Shown in pieces: positions 1 through 11,700 of a stretch of 20,113 bases of DNA. The notes beneath the pieces were generated by a model. It was not told the origin of the DNA. It saw only the letters and a program-made list of their open reading frames with translations, and did not search any database. The position numbers and the translations under genes are program-made. Position 1 is the stretch's first letter. Each line of letters opens with the position of its first letter. The stretch covers positions 1-20,113 of the forward strand of contig QXVZ01029298.1 in NCBI GenBank assembly GCA_008931825.1. Direction: 5' to 3'. This DNA comes from Phallusia fumigata. Its lineage: Eukaryota > Chordata > Ascidiacea > Phlebobranchia > Ascidiidae.

Positions 1-42
1 TCAACTAAAAACGAGCATGATGGCACTTGTCAATGCTTAGGA

Positions 43-115
43 CAGTGGTTCCCAACCTTTTTAGATGCATTCCCCCTTCCCCTTTTTTGGAACTTTTCCT
101 TCCTCCCCTGCCAGA
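43..115. mobile_element. hAT-like transposon end (fragment)
   Basis: The segment opens with CAGTGGTTCCCAACCTTTTT, which has the form of terminal inverted repeats of hAT-superfamily elements (start CAGNG, then a TCCCAA-type motif and a T run). I cannot find the matching opposite end downstream, so this is at best one end of a degenerate or truncated non-autonomous element. No transposase coding is visible. The right-hand limit given is arbitrary. Confidence 0.35.
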
Positions 116-285
116 CAAAAATTAGTTGAAAGTAATAATAAAAGGTTCAAGCCACTGAGCTGCCTAAAAAGAAATACTACACTTATCATGAATAACTAAC
201 CTATAAAATGGAAATTCCTCCCCATAACTCATGAAATTCCTTCCTGGAAGGGGGGCACCACAAAAACTTATCATAGCCATAGGTT

Positions 286-342
286 ACATTTGGAATTCAT
301 TAGATAACATTTGGAATTCATTAGTTTACATTTGGAATTACA
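286..342. repeat. 21-bp tandem repeat, about 2.7 copies
   Basis: The unit ACATTTGGAATTCATTAGAT(A) starts at 286, 307 and 328. The third copy diverges after about 13 bases. Because 21 is a multiple of three, one frame reads as a 7-residue IWNSL-type repeat, but the surrounding ORF has no other protein-like property. I regard it as a non-coding minisatellite. Confidence 0.8.
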
Positions 343-379
343 CATATATGGGGGCACCTGTGGGAGACGGGGATGCGAA

Positions 380-560
380 CTTTGTTCGCACATTGTGCGC
401 GATAATGTGCAGGAGGAAAAATGTGCGCGCGGATAATATGCACAATGTGCACGAAATGTGCAGATGAAAAAATGTGCGCATTGTGTACCTAGGTGTGTGA
501 CCAAGAGCTTCTATACTAAAAGCGTCTTGCACAACGTGCGCGCACATTTCGGTGCCTGCA
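380..560. repeat. TGTGC/GTGCGC-rich low-complexity patch
   Basis: Many copies of ATGTGC, TGTGCGC and their complements are packed here, for example around 395, 420, 440, 458, 470 and 535, often with short A runs between them. The mix of both orientations gives many short self-complementary words such as GCACAATGTGC. It ends just before the PP2A-like homology begins. I see no gene in it. Confidence 0.5.
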
Positions 561-578
561 CATTTTCGACAAAGACAA

Positions 579-1089
579 ATGTATCACATCAATTCAATTT
601 CTGTAAACAGTGATGACCAGACGTACTTGTCTGCTGATGACCTTCGAATCTACTTGTGGCATTTGGAGATTACTGACCGCAGCTTTAACATTGTGGACAT
701 CAAACCAGAAAACATGGAAAATCTTACAGAGGTGATTACTGCTGCAGAATATCACCCCCACGTTCGTGTACAGCAGCAGCAAAGGAACCATTAGACTGTG
801 TGACATGAGAGAGTCTGCACTCTGTGATCAGCATGCTAAAATATTTGAGGTGCCTGAAGATCCAAACAGTCGTTCCTTCTTCTCTGAAATTATTTCCTCA
901 ATCAGTGATGTGAAATTTAGCAACAGTGGACGTTACATGTTTACTAGAGATTATCTTTCTGTTAAAGTGTGGGACCTTAACATGGAAAATAAGCCTGTTG
1001 AATCGTTTCAGGTTCATGAATACCTTCGCAGCAAGTTGTGTTCTCTGTATGAGAATGACTGCATATTCGACAAGTTCTTGTGCGAATAA
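579..1089 (+). pseudogene. PPP2R2: PP2A regulatory B (PR55) subunit retropseudogene fragment
   Basis: The translation clearly resembles the central WD40 region of the PR55/B family of protein phosphatase 2A regulatory subunits: [20 protein letters not shown], then [16 protein letters not shown] and [13 protein letters not shown], followed in another frame by [50 protein letters not shown] and [20 protein letters not shown]. The frame changes near 762. Compared with the family, the four codons expected between HPH and F are represented by a single base, a net loss of about 11 nt. The reading then meets TAA at 1087, where intact proteins continue with further WD repeats. Both ends of the protein are missing and the stretch has no intron. 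Intact proteins of the family scaffold PP2A substrate recognition. I infer a processed, 5'- and 3'-truncated dead copy. A functional short protein is unlikely. Confidence 0.85.
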
Positions 1090-1758
1090 ATGGTGCATCC
1101 TCTGTTGACCTGTGGCGGCTAGTCAAACCGCATATCTGCCGGCCGCATCACCGACTTTATGTTACTAACGGCCGTCACATAGGCGCAGAATTACATAAAA
1201 TGTAAGATAAGAAAAGTACGTCACCATGCAATCTATATTGTTGCGTCACAAAAGTGTAGTAAGACGCGTCGCAGTATTTCAACACACGAGACATAACTTT
1301 TACTGCCACGGCCAAATTAAAGACACTTTTTTGAGAATTCGACAGTGGCACATGCATCTAAGCGCAAAGTTACAAAAACTCTAACAGAGTCTTTTAAAAA
1401 GCCATGTCACTAAAATGTAGTAATAAATGGTCACGAATGCACTGCGGTACGTCGTGCGCGTAAGGACGAATGCAGCCACAAGAACTTTAGTTCTGTTGGC
1501 GCAGCGTTTTTGAACTTAAGCGTTGGATTAAGTATTCCAGTCGCTTTGTATTCGTCTTCATCACAGCATCATTGTAATGTAACAATGACCGTAAACAACT
1601 GCGATTTTAAAGTCACAAACGCCATAACAAGCCAAAGCTTTACACCAGGGATGGGCAAACTGCGACCCGCAAAGTCTTTTATTCTGCTGGCTCGCCATAT
1701 CTTAGCACAAATTAGTACATTACCCCAATTCATTATTCTCTTGACCATTTGCCTAGAG
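1090..1758. other. Gene-free interval with a possible hAT end at 1646
   Basis: No coding exon with recognisable protein similarity is visible. At 1646 the string CAGGGATGGGCAAAC followed by TGCGACCCGC has the look of a hAT terminal repeat with a CCCGC-rich subterminal region. I find no partner end, so it may be a remnant interrupted by the element beginning at 1759. Open frames here are short and composition-driven. Confidence 0.4.
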
Positions 1759-2137
1759 CAGGGTTATCCAAAACTTTTTTTTAAATGGGGCTAATTTAAA
1801 TCAGGTCAAGGCGCCCACGGGCCAGCGTTTTCTCCGAAGTTTTTGATCGTAAAATTAGCACGCAAATACATGGCTGCACAACGATCTTGAGAGCCTTATG
1901 ACATTTGTGTTGCATCAGTACCATGTACTCTTCCTTCTTGTCGATAAATAATGTTCCATGGAAAACTTTTTCGTGAAATCACAACTAGTCGCTTTAACCC
2001 AAAAGCTTAATCAAAAAAAACTTTCTTTGGTTGGTAAGCCATGTTCAATCAACACAATTTAAAACCACAGCCGCGGGCCACGTGAAATGCCTACGCGGGC
2101 CACAATTGGCCTGCGGGCCGCACTTCATACACACCTG
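1759..2137. mobile_element. Non-autonomous hAT-like element with 8-bp target duplication
   Basis: The left end reads CAGGGTTATCCAAAAC plus a T run. The right end, read on the minus strand, is CAGGTGTGTATGAAGTGCGG followed by CCCGCAGGCC. CAGG ends, TCCAAA-type motifs and GGGCC-rich subterminal DNA are typical of hAT elements. The flanks support insertion: GCCTAGAG at 1751-1758 and GCCTCGAG at 2138-2145 match at 7 of 8 bases, the usual hAT duplication length. At about 379 bp with no ORF it must depend on a transposase elsewhere. The terminal repeats match only partly, so it is probably old. Confidence 0.7.
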
Positions 2138-2566
2138 GCCTCGAGCTTGAAGCCATAGGTCGCCCGTTTTTTCACAATATTTCAAAACAAAGCTAGCACC
2201 GCTATATAAACCGCTCCATTTCCGGTCACACGTAATTCAAGTGATTAGTAAAAATACTCGTGTTGTCGACGTATTAGTTACTCAGGAAGTCTAGGTTATA
2301 GTATGTACTGGTATTACTGCTTTTTTTAAGTAACCAGCTTTTGCGATTATAAGTAGCAAAGCTCGCATGTGTTAAGACCACGGGGACGACGCTCGCTTAT
2401 GCCAGCGCACAGACACCGGTCGCCCGCCCGAACGCCCGCCTGGTTGTGCACCTTTCTCCAAAGGCTTTAGCTAGGCACCAAATGTACGCCCCATCTGATC
2501 AGGATGGTTTCTCTCGTCACCACTGAATGGGGGCACCAATGCCAAGTGCTTAGTTCATGTTGAAGG
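2138..2566. other. Gene-free interval
   Basis: No exon, RNA gene or transposon end is recognisable. The part from about 2390 to 2450 is unusually GC-rich for this window, with a run of CGCCCG words, and stands out from the AT-rich surroundings. A TATATAAA word occurs near 2200, but there is no gene start it could serve. Confidence 0.4.
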
Positions 2567-3273
2567 GCTTTATCCGACCCTGCCATACACGATGTTGCAG
2601 CATACCGGAAACATATCGTTAAATTCATAACAAATAAGACATATTCCTTACAAAAGTACAATGTGCGTTGGCCCACAAACCTATCGGTTTCAATGAAATC
2701 GAACCTTAAATTTCAGCATTTTATCGACAACTAGGCTACTTTCAAGTCAAAGAGCTCTCGCGCGTCATTACCACCTACCAATATCTTTCCAAAATAAAAC
2801 AATCTTCCGCAACATCGATTTATATGAAATTTGCAGCATTTGTTAATAGGGTATGTATCTAATCTTGTGCAAAATTACATGGCTGTAGGATGTGACATTC
2901 ATTTCACTTTATTGCAATCAACATGCTAAGCTCTGCCAATGAGTATGAAAGCATACAAATTAATGAAGACAAAACATCTCCGGCTTGGTGATTGTTTTAG
3001 TGCAATTGTGTCGCTACGATTTCTTTCACCATACGAAATAAACTCAACTCATTTAGAAACTATAAGTAAAACCGTACCTGGTGCGTTGCATGAAGCGAAC
3101 GTCCTTGTTTAAAATATTCCTCTTCACGCGCGGCAGCCGTCGATAAGGACTGAAGTTAAGTTTCGATAACTTCTGTTAAAAAATTGTGTTTTGATGCATA
3201 CCTTATTAACAAATACTGCAAATATCTTGTAAATCGATGCTGCGTAACATTGTTATATTTTGGCATTCATCAT
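2567..3273. repeat. Direct 0.7-kb duplication, copy 1
   Basis: This copy begins at GCTTTATCCGACCCTGCCAT and ends at GGCATTCATCAT. It is nearly identical to 3275-3977 with scattered substitutions and small indels, such as CGCGCGGCAGCC here against CGCGCAGCC in copy 2, and AACTTCTGTTAA against AATTCTCTTAA. No long coding frame is preserved across both copies, so I treat it as non-coding. Confidence 0.95.
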
Positions 3274-3274
3274 N

Positions 3275-3977
3275 GCTTTATCCGACCCTGCCATACACGA
3301 TGTTGCAGCATACCGGAAACATATCGTTAAATTCATAACAAATAAGACATATTCCTTACATAAGTACAATGTGCGTTGGCCCACAAACCTATCAATTTCA
3401 ATGAAATCGAACCTTAAATTTCAGCATTTTATCGACAAATAGGCTACTTTCAAGTCAAAGAGCTCGCGCTCGTCATTACCACCTACCAATATCTTTCCAA
3501 AGTAAAACAATCTTCCGCAACATCGATTTATATGAAATTCGGAGCATTTGTTAATAGGGTATGTATCTAATGTTGTGCAAAATTACATGGCTGTGGGATG
3601 TGACATTCATTTCACTTTATTGCAATCAACATGCTATGCTCTGCCAATGAGTATGAAAGCATACAAATTAATGAAGACAAAACATCTCCGGCTTGGTGAT
3701 TGTTTTAGTGCAATTGTGTCGCTACGATTTCTTTCACCATACGAAATAAACTCAACTCATTTAGAAACTATAAGTAAAACCGTACCTGGTGCGTTGCATG
3801 AAGCGAACGTCCTTGTTTAAAATATTCCTCTTCACGCGCAGCCGTCGATAAGGACTGAAGTTAAGTTTCGATAATTCTCTTAAAAAATTGTGTTTTGATG
3901 CATACCTTATTAACAAATACTGCAAATATCTTGTAAATCGATGCTGCGAAACATTGTTATATTTTGGCATTCATCAT
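3275..3977. repeat. Direct 0.7-kb duplication, copy 2
   Basis: Second copy of the unit, joined to copy 1 by one ambiguous base at 3274. Unique sequence resumes right after CATTCATCAT near 3977. The copies differ at roughly a few percent of positions, which fits either a genuine tandem duplication or two haplotypes placed end to end by the assembler. The small ORF at 3548-3820 lies inside the unit and is interrupted in copy 1 by CTAAGC in place of CTATGC, so it is not a conserved protein. Confidence 0.95.
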
Positions 3978-4445
3978 CGTTAAGTTTTCTAAAGGTTTTC
4001 CTCACATGGCCGTTTTTGCCAGATGCTCACTTTCATGTTTATTTTGGGGGCAAATATTTAACACTGCACGGTAACCTACTCTAACATTTTTGAAAATTAC
4101 ATGCGTCTACGACCCTTGTTAATGATGTTTTGACTTCGTTAAATCGACGCATTTATTCGCCTGGCGTCCCATCGGTGCAGCTCTCTGCATCATGTGACTT
4201 TAGGTGCTTGATGAAGTATTTATCCTCGCAATGGAGCTTTGCAAAATTACTTGTGTGGAGGCCCAAATTACTTACACTTTCAGCCTATTTGCACACATTG
4301 AATTTGAAAGCACTAGTTAAATATGCCCTTTATTAAGAGGCATCCTCACCATGTATTGCACTGGGGTGGTATAAACTTTATTACATCTTAGCATCCCAAA
4401 CATGTTTGTACAAAACAGAACAGCAGACAGCAATGCTAAGTGTAG
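3978..4445. other. Gene-free interval downstream of UBA52
   Basis: This lies beyond the first poly(A) signal of the minus-strand ubiquitin-L40 gene. A second minus-strand AATAAA can be read at 4377-4382 and could give an alternative, longer 3' UTR. Otherwise I see no exon or RNA gene. Confidence 0.4.
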
Positions 4446-4451
4446 TTTATT
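4446..4451 (-). terminator. Poly(A) signal of UBA52
   Basis: On the minus strand this is AATAAA, about 32 nt after the TAA stop at 4483. That would give a very short 3' UTR, as is common for ribosomal-protein mRNAs. A second AATAAA further on, at 4377-4382, is an alternative. Confidence 0.6.
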
Positions 4452-4482
4452 TCATGTTAAACCGCAACCCTTGCAGTTTAAT

Positions 4483-6341
<1,859 letters not shown>

Positions 6342-6450
6342 CTAAACAAAAAATCTTTTTTATAATGTGCTGTATTTCGTTAACATACACAAGCCATTTT
6401 ATTCATGCATATTGCGTATTATAAAGATGCATTGGTGCTTACTTGCTTAC
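6342..6450 (-). other. Probable 5' UTR intron of UBA52
   Basis: On the minus strand, GTAAGC follows the putative leader exon at 6450 and TTTTTTGTTTAG ends at 6342, only six bases before the ATG at 6335. This gives a 109-bp intron with good splice sites. An alternative reading is that the acceptor is used for spliced-leader trans-splicing, which occurs in tunicates; the TOP-like first exon upstream argues for cis-splicing. Confidence 0.55.
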
Positions 6451-6482
6451 CTATCCCTATATCTGACAGGGCGCAGAAAAAG
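6451..6482 (-). promoter_or_regulatory. Putative non-coding first exon with 5'TOP-like start
   Basis: On the minus strand the segment begins CTTTTTCTGCGCCCTG and ends ATAG before a GTAAGC donor. A cytosine start followed by an unbroken pyrimidine run is the mark of terminal-oligopyrimidine mRNAs, the class that includes ribosomal proteins and whose translation responds to growth signalling. The start at 6482 is inferred from the motif alone; no TATA box is evident upstream. Confidence 0.5.
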
Positions 6483-7236
6483 AACGTAATAGTTTTCAGC
6501 AGTGCGTGGTGCCGTTATGGTCACACTGATTGGTTAAGTAAAAACTTTTTTCACGATTATAAGCTCGGTAATATCTTTCTGTTTCCCTCTGTTCGAGATT
6601 GTTTTTCATTGCACCACAATAGTTTTTGATGTCACAAGCGTGTGTAGTCGGTAAGTCTTGAACGTTCCAACTTCCAAGTACAGCATAGCCGTTCTACCGT
6701 AAACGCAGTTTTAACGTAGTGAACAGCTGGTAATATTTACTGAAATTTTCGATGACAGTTTTGACCTGTGCCAAAACCGGTTGGTAAGTGCTGTTTTTAA
6801 GTAACAATGTTTTGATTGATGTATATTTGAAGGATTTCGTTCGGTGTAAAAAACCGAATCGTTAAAGATACTGAAGCCTGTGTGTGTTTTTTGAGAAAGG
6901 CCTGTTTAAACTGAGAACAACCCAGTGTGGAACCCTGACGATCCTCGGACATCGAATCTGTTTTCAGACCTGTTGTAACATACGAGAATATTTTAATCCG
7001 TTATTTGTTAATCTAAGCCGCCTATACGTCCTCTTTTGGGAGGACATCATGCCCTCCTCTTCAAAATGCCAGTCCGTGTGCGTTTTAGATGGACGTGGGG
7101 TTTAGTTTAGCTTATTTCGCGCTTTGTCAGCCTTGTCAGCCGCCCTAACTTCGAGGCCGGTTAAAATGCTTCAAACAAAAACAAAAACAATCACAAGCAT
7201 GTGAACGTAGAAAACGCAACACGAAAGCAAACAAGT
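6483..7236. other. Region between head-to-head genes, no gene recognised
   Basis: This is upstream DNA for UBA52 (minus) and for the LRR gene (plus). It contains several GTAAGT donor-like words (near 6650 and 6783) without recognisable exons. A perfect small hairpin occurs at 7028-7045 (GTCCTC, loop of six, GAGGAC). The stretch from about 6870 to 7170 looks like a dispersed-repeat body followed by an A-rich tail, which would suit a SINE-like element, but I cannot find a convincing pair of A and B boxes. The 73-residue frame at 6884-7105 shows no family resemblance and I do not call it a gene. Confidence 0.35.
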
Positions 7237-7600
7237 AAAAAACAGAAAAGCATTCAAATAAATAAAGCAAGGAAACGGATGTGGAGGTGATGCGTGAAAA
7301 CAAGAACGTGGGAAATTAAGCGAGAAGTAACACAAAAAACAACAACAAACAGGTGGTGGTGATGCATGGCAATAACATAAAAAGAAACAAAAACAACATG
7401 AGCAATGAAATCAGTAAAGAAATGAAAAAACAGAAAAAACATTGGAATAAATAAAGCGAGGATAACGGATGTACAGGTGAGGGTGAAAGCAAGAATGTGA
7501 GAAAATGAGCAGGTAAATTACGAAAAAAAACAACAACAAAATACAAACAGGTGGTGGAGACGCAACATAAGATGAAGGGAAAAAATCGTGAATAATGAAA
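7237..7600. repeat. A-rich imperfect tandem repeat, unit about 190-198 bp
   Basis: Two diverged copies are visible. The anchors AATAAATAAAGC at 7257 and 7446, and AGGTGGTGG at 7351 and 7549, give offsets of 189 and 198, so the copies differ by indels. The plus strand is strongly T-poor and rich in A with G, including words such as AACAACAACAAA. Because the minus strand is so T-rich, it shows long frames full of F, L and V; these are composition artefacts, not genes. Confidence 0.65.
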
Positions 7601-8707
7601 TCGAAAACAATTAAGCAAACGGGGAGTAAACGTAAACAAGATAAACAACAAAAAACGTTTAGTGCTGCAGAGCCTGCAACGTTTGCGTTTAATTAGTAGG
7701 CAAGAAAGTTTTTTATATTTCTCTTTTTTATCAGAAAGTCTAATACAGTTTTAGGTGGATCCCTTTGTATCTTGTATTTTTTATTACGTCATAGTTTTTG
7801 TGGTGTCGATCGCAATTTTTTCCTGACTCAAGAATCAGGGTTGTCGTCACTTTCTTTCTTCGTTCAAGGTGTAATGTCTTGTGACCGTTTTTTGGCAGAT
7901 ATCGTTTTATGCTGGCGGCTTTTCGCTATGTGCGAATGCAGTAAGTTATGTGACAGAAGCCAAATATTTAACGTTAAACAGGTACCTAACAAGCGAGACA
8001 CGACGCAACAAAAGTGTTCAAATTTGTCACTGTTCTCAGACGCCAAACCGGAAGGCGACTAGTCTGCTCCGAAAAAGGAAAGTTGAGCTTGTTGCAAGTT
8101 ATTCGATCCATATGCATTAAATAACCACAACGTCCATTAATAAGACGGGTTATAGATGTAAGTCAGGGGGCAAATTCCACAACTAAGTTTGTTATAAACT
8201 CTTTGTTGCTTTACCAATACAGGGTCGGTAATTTGCCCATATTGTGAAAATATCAGTTTCATGGTGTATGCAAAAGGTTGTGAATATTGCTAGACTAACC
8301 TCAAACTAGCCCTTAACAATACAGACACCTTTATTAATCAGTGCAGGACCTGTTTGGGACTTCACAAATTCATATACTAGAGGTACATAGAAGACCTGTG
8401 GTACCAAGCACACCTGCAGTGTTTAAAGACATGTTTGTTTGTTTGTTTGCTTTTTTTTCATTGGTTGGTGGAACAAGATATAGACATTATGCTGACTTTG
8501 AGATCACTATCAACAGAACACCTATCTTGTTGCATTTCTGTTGGATCTTTAAGTTTTGGACCTACAAAGTTGTGAGCATAATGGAATAATTTGTTGTCTG
8601 AAAGTTGACTTGAAGTTATTAAGTGCAACTTTGGTCATGACCATTGTTCTAAAATGTCACTGCACATAACAACTAAAAACTGAACTTTTAAAAGTCTTTA
8701 TTTTTTT
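7601..8707. other. Upstream region of the LRR gene, no coding exon recognised
   Basis: It may include promoter and 5' UTR sequence of the LRR gene, but no coding exon is identifiable. Overlapping frames at 7772-8062 and 7881-8120 show no recognisable domain. At 8378-8396 there is a 19-base string, TAGAGGTACATAGAAGACC, that recurs exactly in intron 10 of the LRR gene at 16371-16389, so part of this region is probably a dispersed repeat. Confidence 0.4.
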
Positions 8708-8709
8708 AG
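8701..8709 (+). promoter_or_regulatory. Splice acceptor immediately before the LRR start codon
   Basis: TTTATTTTTTTAG ends at 8709, ten bases before the ATG at 8720. This is a strong polypyrimidine-AG acceptor with no coding exon upstream. It is either the end of a 5' UTR intron or the site where a spliced leader is joined, as happens for many tunicate mRNAs. The sequence alone cannot decide. Confidence 0.5.
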
Positions 8710-8719
8710 CTTTTTCAAC

Positions 8720-11700
8720 ATGTATTTAAAGTGCTTATTGTGTTTGTTTGTTTTGTTTTTCAATCTTTATGCCACAAGCTCAACGAGCAGTGTTAAAGTT
8801 CCAGGAAAATGTGATACCAAGAACAGGTAATGTGTTAAATGTAGCTGCCGTGTTACAGAACATTAGCCAATATTTGGCCTTTGCCTGTAAGTTGTGACTC
8901 GCACATGACTTGTACTAAAGTACCTTGCCCTGGCCAATATACATAGGTTGGCACTGACATGGTAGGAATAGATGGTACTTTTAGGTATTACATACTTTCT
9001 CAGTAAAAAAGGAGACTTGGTCAGTTGCATGGCTTAGTTTTTTTGTATTTTGCAGCTCAACCAAATGTAAATGTGAAGATGATGTCATGACATGTAGAGA
9101 ACTTACCAAACTTCCATCATCATTTGGTGAAGGCGTTAAATCTGTTGATCTTAGTGGAAATGCTTTTCCAGTACTAAAAATTGTACGTAATCTGTCTGGT
9201 AATGTATAATGACTGTTTGTATCTGTGTGAGAGATTACATATTTTGATGTAGTAAGTCTTGGTGAACCAGGTTAGATTTGCAAGGCAAATTCGACCAAAT
9301 TAGCTATATCTGATGACACATGTTTTAAGCTTGACCTTATTTGGACAGTAGTATAATGGCTAGAGATGTTCAAAGTAGAATATCGAATCCTAAGGATTTG
9401 AATGTGAGCAGATTTGAATCCAAATTTACCATTTATATTGGTAATTGGAACCGATATTGTTTCATCAAAAACAGTGTATAAATGAGCATGCACAATTTGT
9501 CTGTGTTGTGTGTGAATGCGATTGACAATCAGTTTTGTTACAAATAATTTTGTGCATTGTCTACCAAAATTTATTTAAGAATTGGATTCAATATTTTGGA
9601 TTTGAAACAACTATTCTAGAATAGCCAGCTATTTTACTTTGAACATCCCTATATGGCAGAATATTCACATTTGAACACGCTAGCAACCCCAAAATTATAG
9701 AATTTTATTGTAAAAAAGGAAAAAGGAAAAGTAAGTCAGCAATTGCAATGTTACAACGATATAGACCCATGGTTCTAAAACTGCTCCAGTTTGCAGTTCC
9801 AATTTTATCTAAAGAGGGCAAGGATCCACACTAACTGAATCTGGATTAAGCAAGGTTGCTGTACACAAAAAACAAGGACTTACTTTACACCTGTAAATCA
9901 TGCTTTCATGGTTGAACATCTTTGTGTTGTAGATTCCTGATGCAGAAGAGCTTACATTTCTAAATTTAACTTCTTGTGGCATTAGTCAGATCCGTTATGA
10001 TGCTTTTGACAATCTGGACAATTTAATTACCTTAGATCTAAGTGGCAACAAAATTTCTAATGTCACGGATGATGTGTTTGAATGGAACCCACTGCTATTG
10101 GAGGTAACTGTGAATACGTTTTTCATGTGCTAAACAAGTAAACTTGTACTGCAGGGGTTGGCGACCCATTCCCCAAAGGTTTGAGTGGTTAATTTCTGCA
10201 ACTTAATCCCAAGGTTTTAAATTTGTTAAACAAACAACATGCCAAGGTCAAAATTTTCCTCACAAATTCTAAAAAAAAGTTTTTTTAATGCAATTTGGTG
10301 TCAGCGAGTGAGATTGGAAAAATTATCACTTTAATTTAAAGAGTTGGCTTCACATATTTTGTTTTATGCCAGCCATGAGATATATAGTAGCACCATGATA
10401 CTTGTGGTTAATAGTGTTTTGAACAAAAGTATCATGTATTTTAGGAATTGAGGTTGCAACACAACGAACTGGAATTCGTACAGCATTTTTTGTTGTATGA
10501 TTTGGAAAAATTAACCATTTTGGATTTAAGTTACAACAAAATTTCGTTTATCCATTCCCATGCGTTTTCGCATTTGAAAAAGTTGAAAATGTTACTTTTA
10601 AGTGGCAATCGACTCCACACCTTTGATCCCAAATGGATGAAAGGTCTTCATTCAAACATGTTAAAGGTGTGTAAATGCATGGGATTAAAATACAAGGTGT
10701 TAGACAAAAAGAACTTAATGATAAAAGAGATATATATCTTAAGTCCATACTATATACTATTACTAATTTTATTTCAATAAAGATAATTTTCACTATTATA
10801 TTAGGGGCCCACACAAGTGTCACTTATTTAAGAAAGTTGCCCTAAGGGCAGTTAGTTATAAGTTGTAAAAACCGTGTTCCTGTCTTTTGTTATGTATTTG
10901 ATGTGCCTCTTTTTTGACCACCTCCTCTTCTGTGCTTTTTCATTGTGTTAACTTATGTAGCCGTATTCATGCTTGATATGGTAGCTGTAGATCATCATGT
11001 GTTGTCTTTCATGACAGAACAATCATTATTTTTTTATTCTGTTGAATGCCAATTTGTTGCACCCATTTGGCAAGAAAATGTCGTTTTAATTTCTTTAAAT
11101 CTACATACATGATGGGTGGAGTAATGGAGTCTAAAGTTGTGCATTGTAACTTTCGACCCTAGCCCTCCAAAAAATAAAATGTTTAACTTCAGCTTGACCA
11201 CACGCTTTTGGCAGGAAATGTTTAAGGAATTTGAATGAAACTTTCACAGTTGGTAGATATGGTGATAATAGTGTGTCGTTCGTTTTGTTTAACCCAATAG
11301 CCCCCTAAAATGGGTCAAATTAATAATCAATCTCCAAATTGGTTAAAATTGTTTCCACATTCTGGTCAAGAAAGAGTCATCCATTTTTCTTTAAAATTCG
11401 CACATTATGGCCGTTGTTTAGATTCACCCCTTTTGACCTTTTTAGCTCCAAATATTCAGTTTTTTGTCTACTTGCCTTTTACTTAGACATACTAATCCAA
11501 ATATATTGAAAATTATTGTTGATATTACACCACAGGTTTACACTATTGCGTAGTGTTAACCGAAATGCGTTTGCTAAATATCACTGTAAAAGATGATACG
11601 TTGCAATAACTTTGCTTCCTTTTACAGCTGTACTCTCTTGTACAATATTATGTAAGCATATATTTGNGTTTTGATAGCTGGTACAATGCAATGTATTTTG

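Noticed and set aside
271..547. Overlapping cysteine/histidine-rich ORFs on the minus strand
   Set aside because: They are translations of the TGTGC-rich low-complexity patch.
3548..3820. 90-residue plus-strand ORF
   Set aside because: It lies inside the duplicated unit and a CTATGC to CTAAGC difference places an in-frame stop in the other copy; there is no family resemblance.
6884..7105. 73-residue plus-strand ORF between the two genes
   Set aside because: No domain, no start context, and the region looks like a dispersed repeat followed by an A-rich tail.
7080..7165. Possible tRNA-derived SINE with a CTTCGAGGCC box B-like word
   Set aside because: The box B match is partial and no good box A lies at the right spacing.
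7254..7651. Minus-strand ORFs rich in F, L, V and H
   Set aside because: They are the complement of an A-rich tandem repeat; the hydrophobic composition follows from base composition, and the two copies of the unit do not conserve a frame.
9183..9188. Alternative exon 2 donor at 9187 (GTAATC)
   Set aside because: Joining to exon 3 from there gives an in-frame stop; the donor GTACGT at 9183 keeps phase 0.
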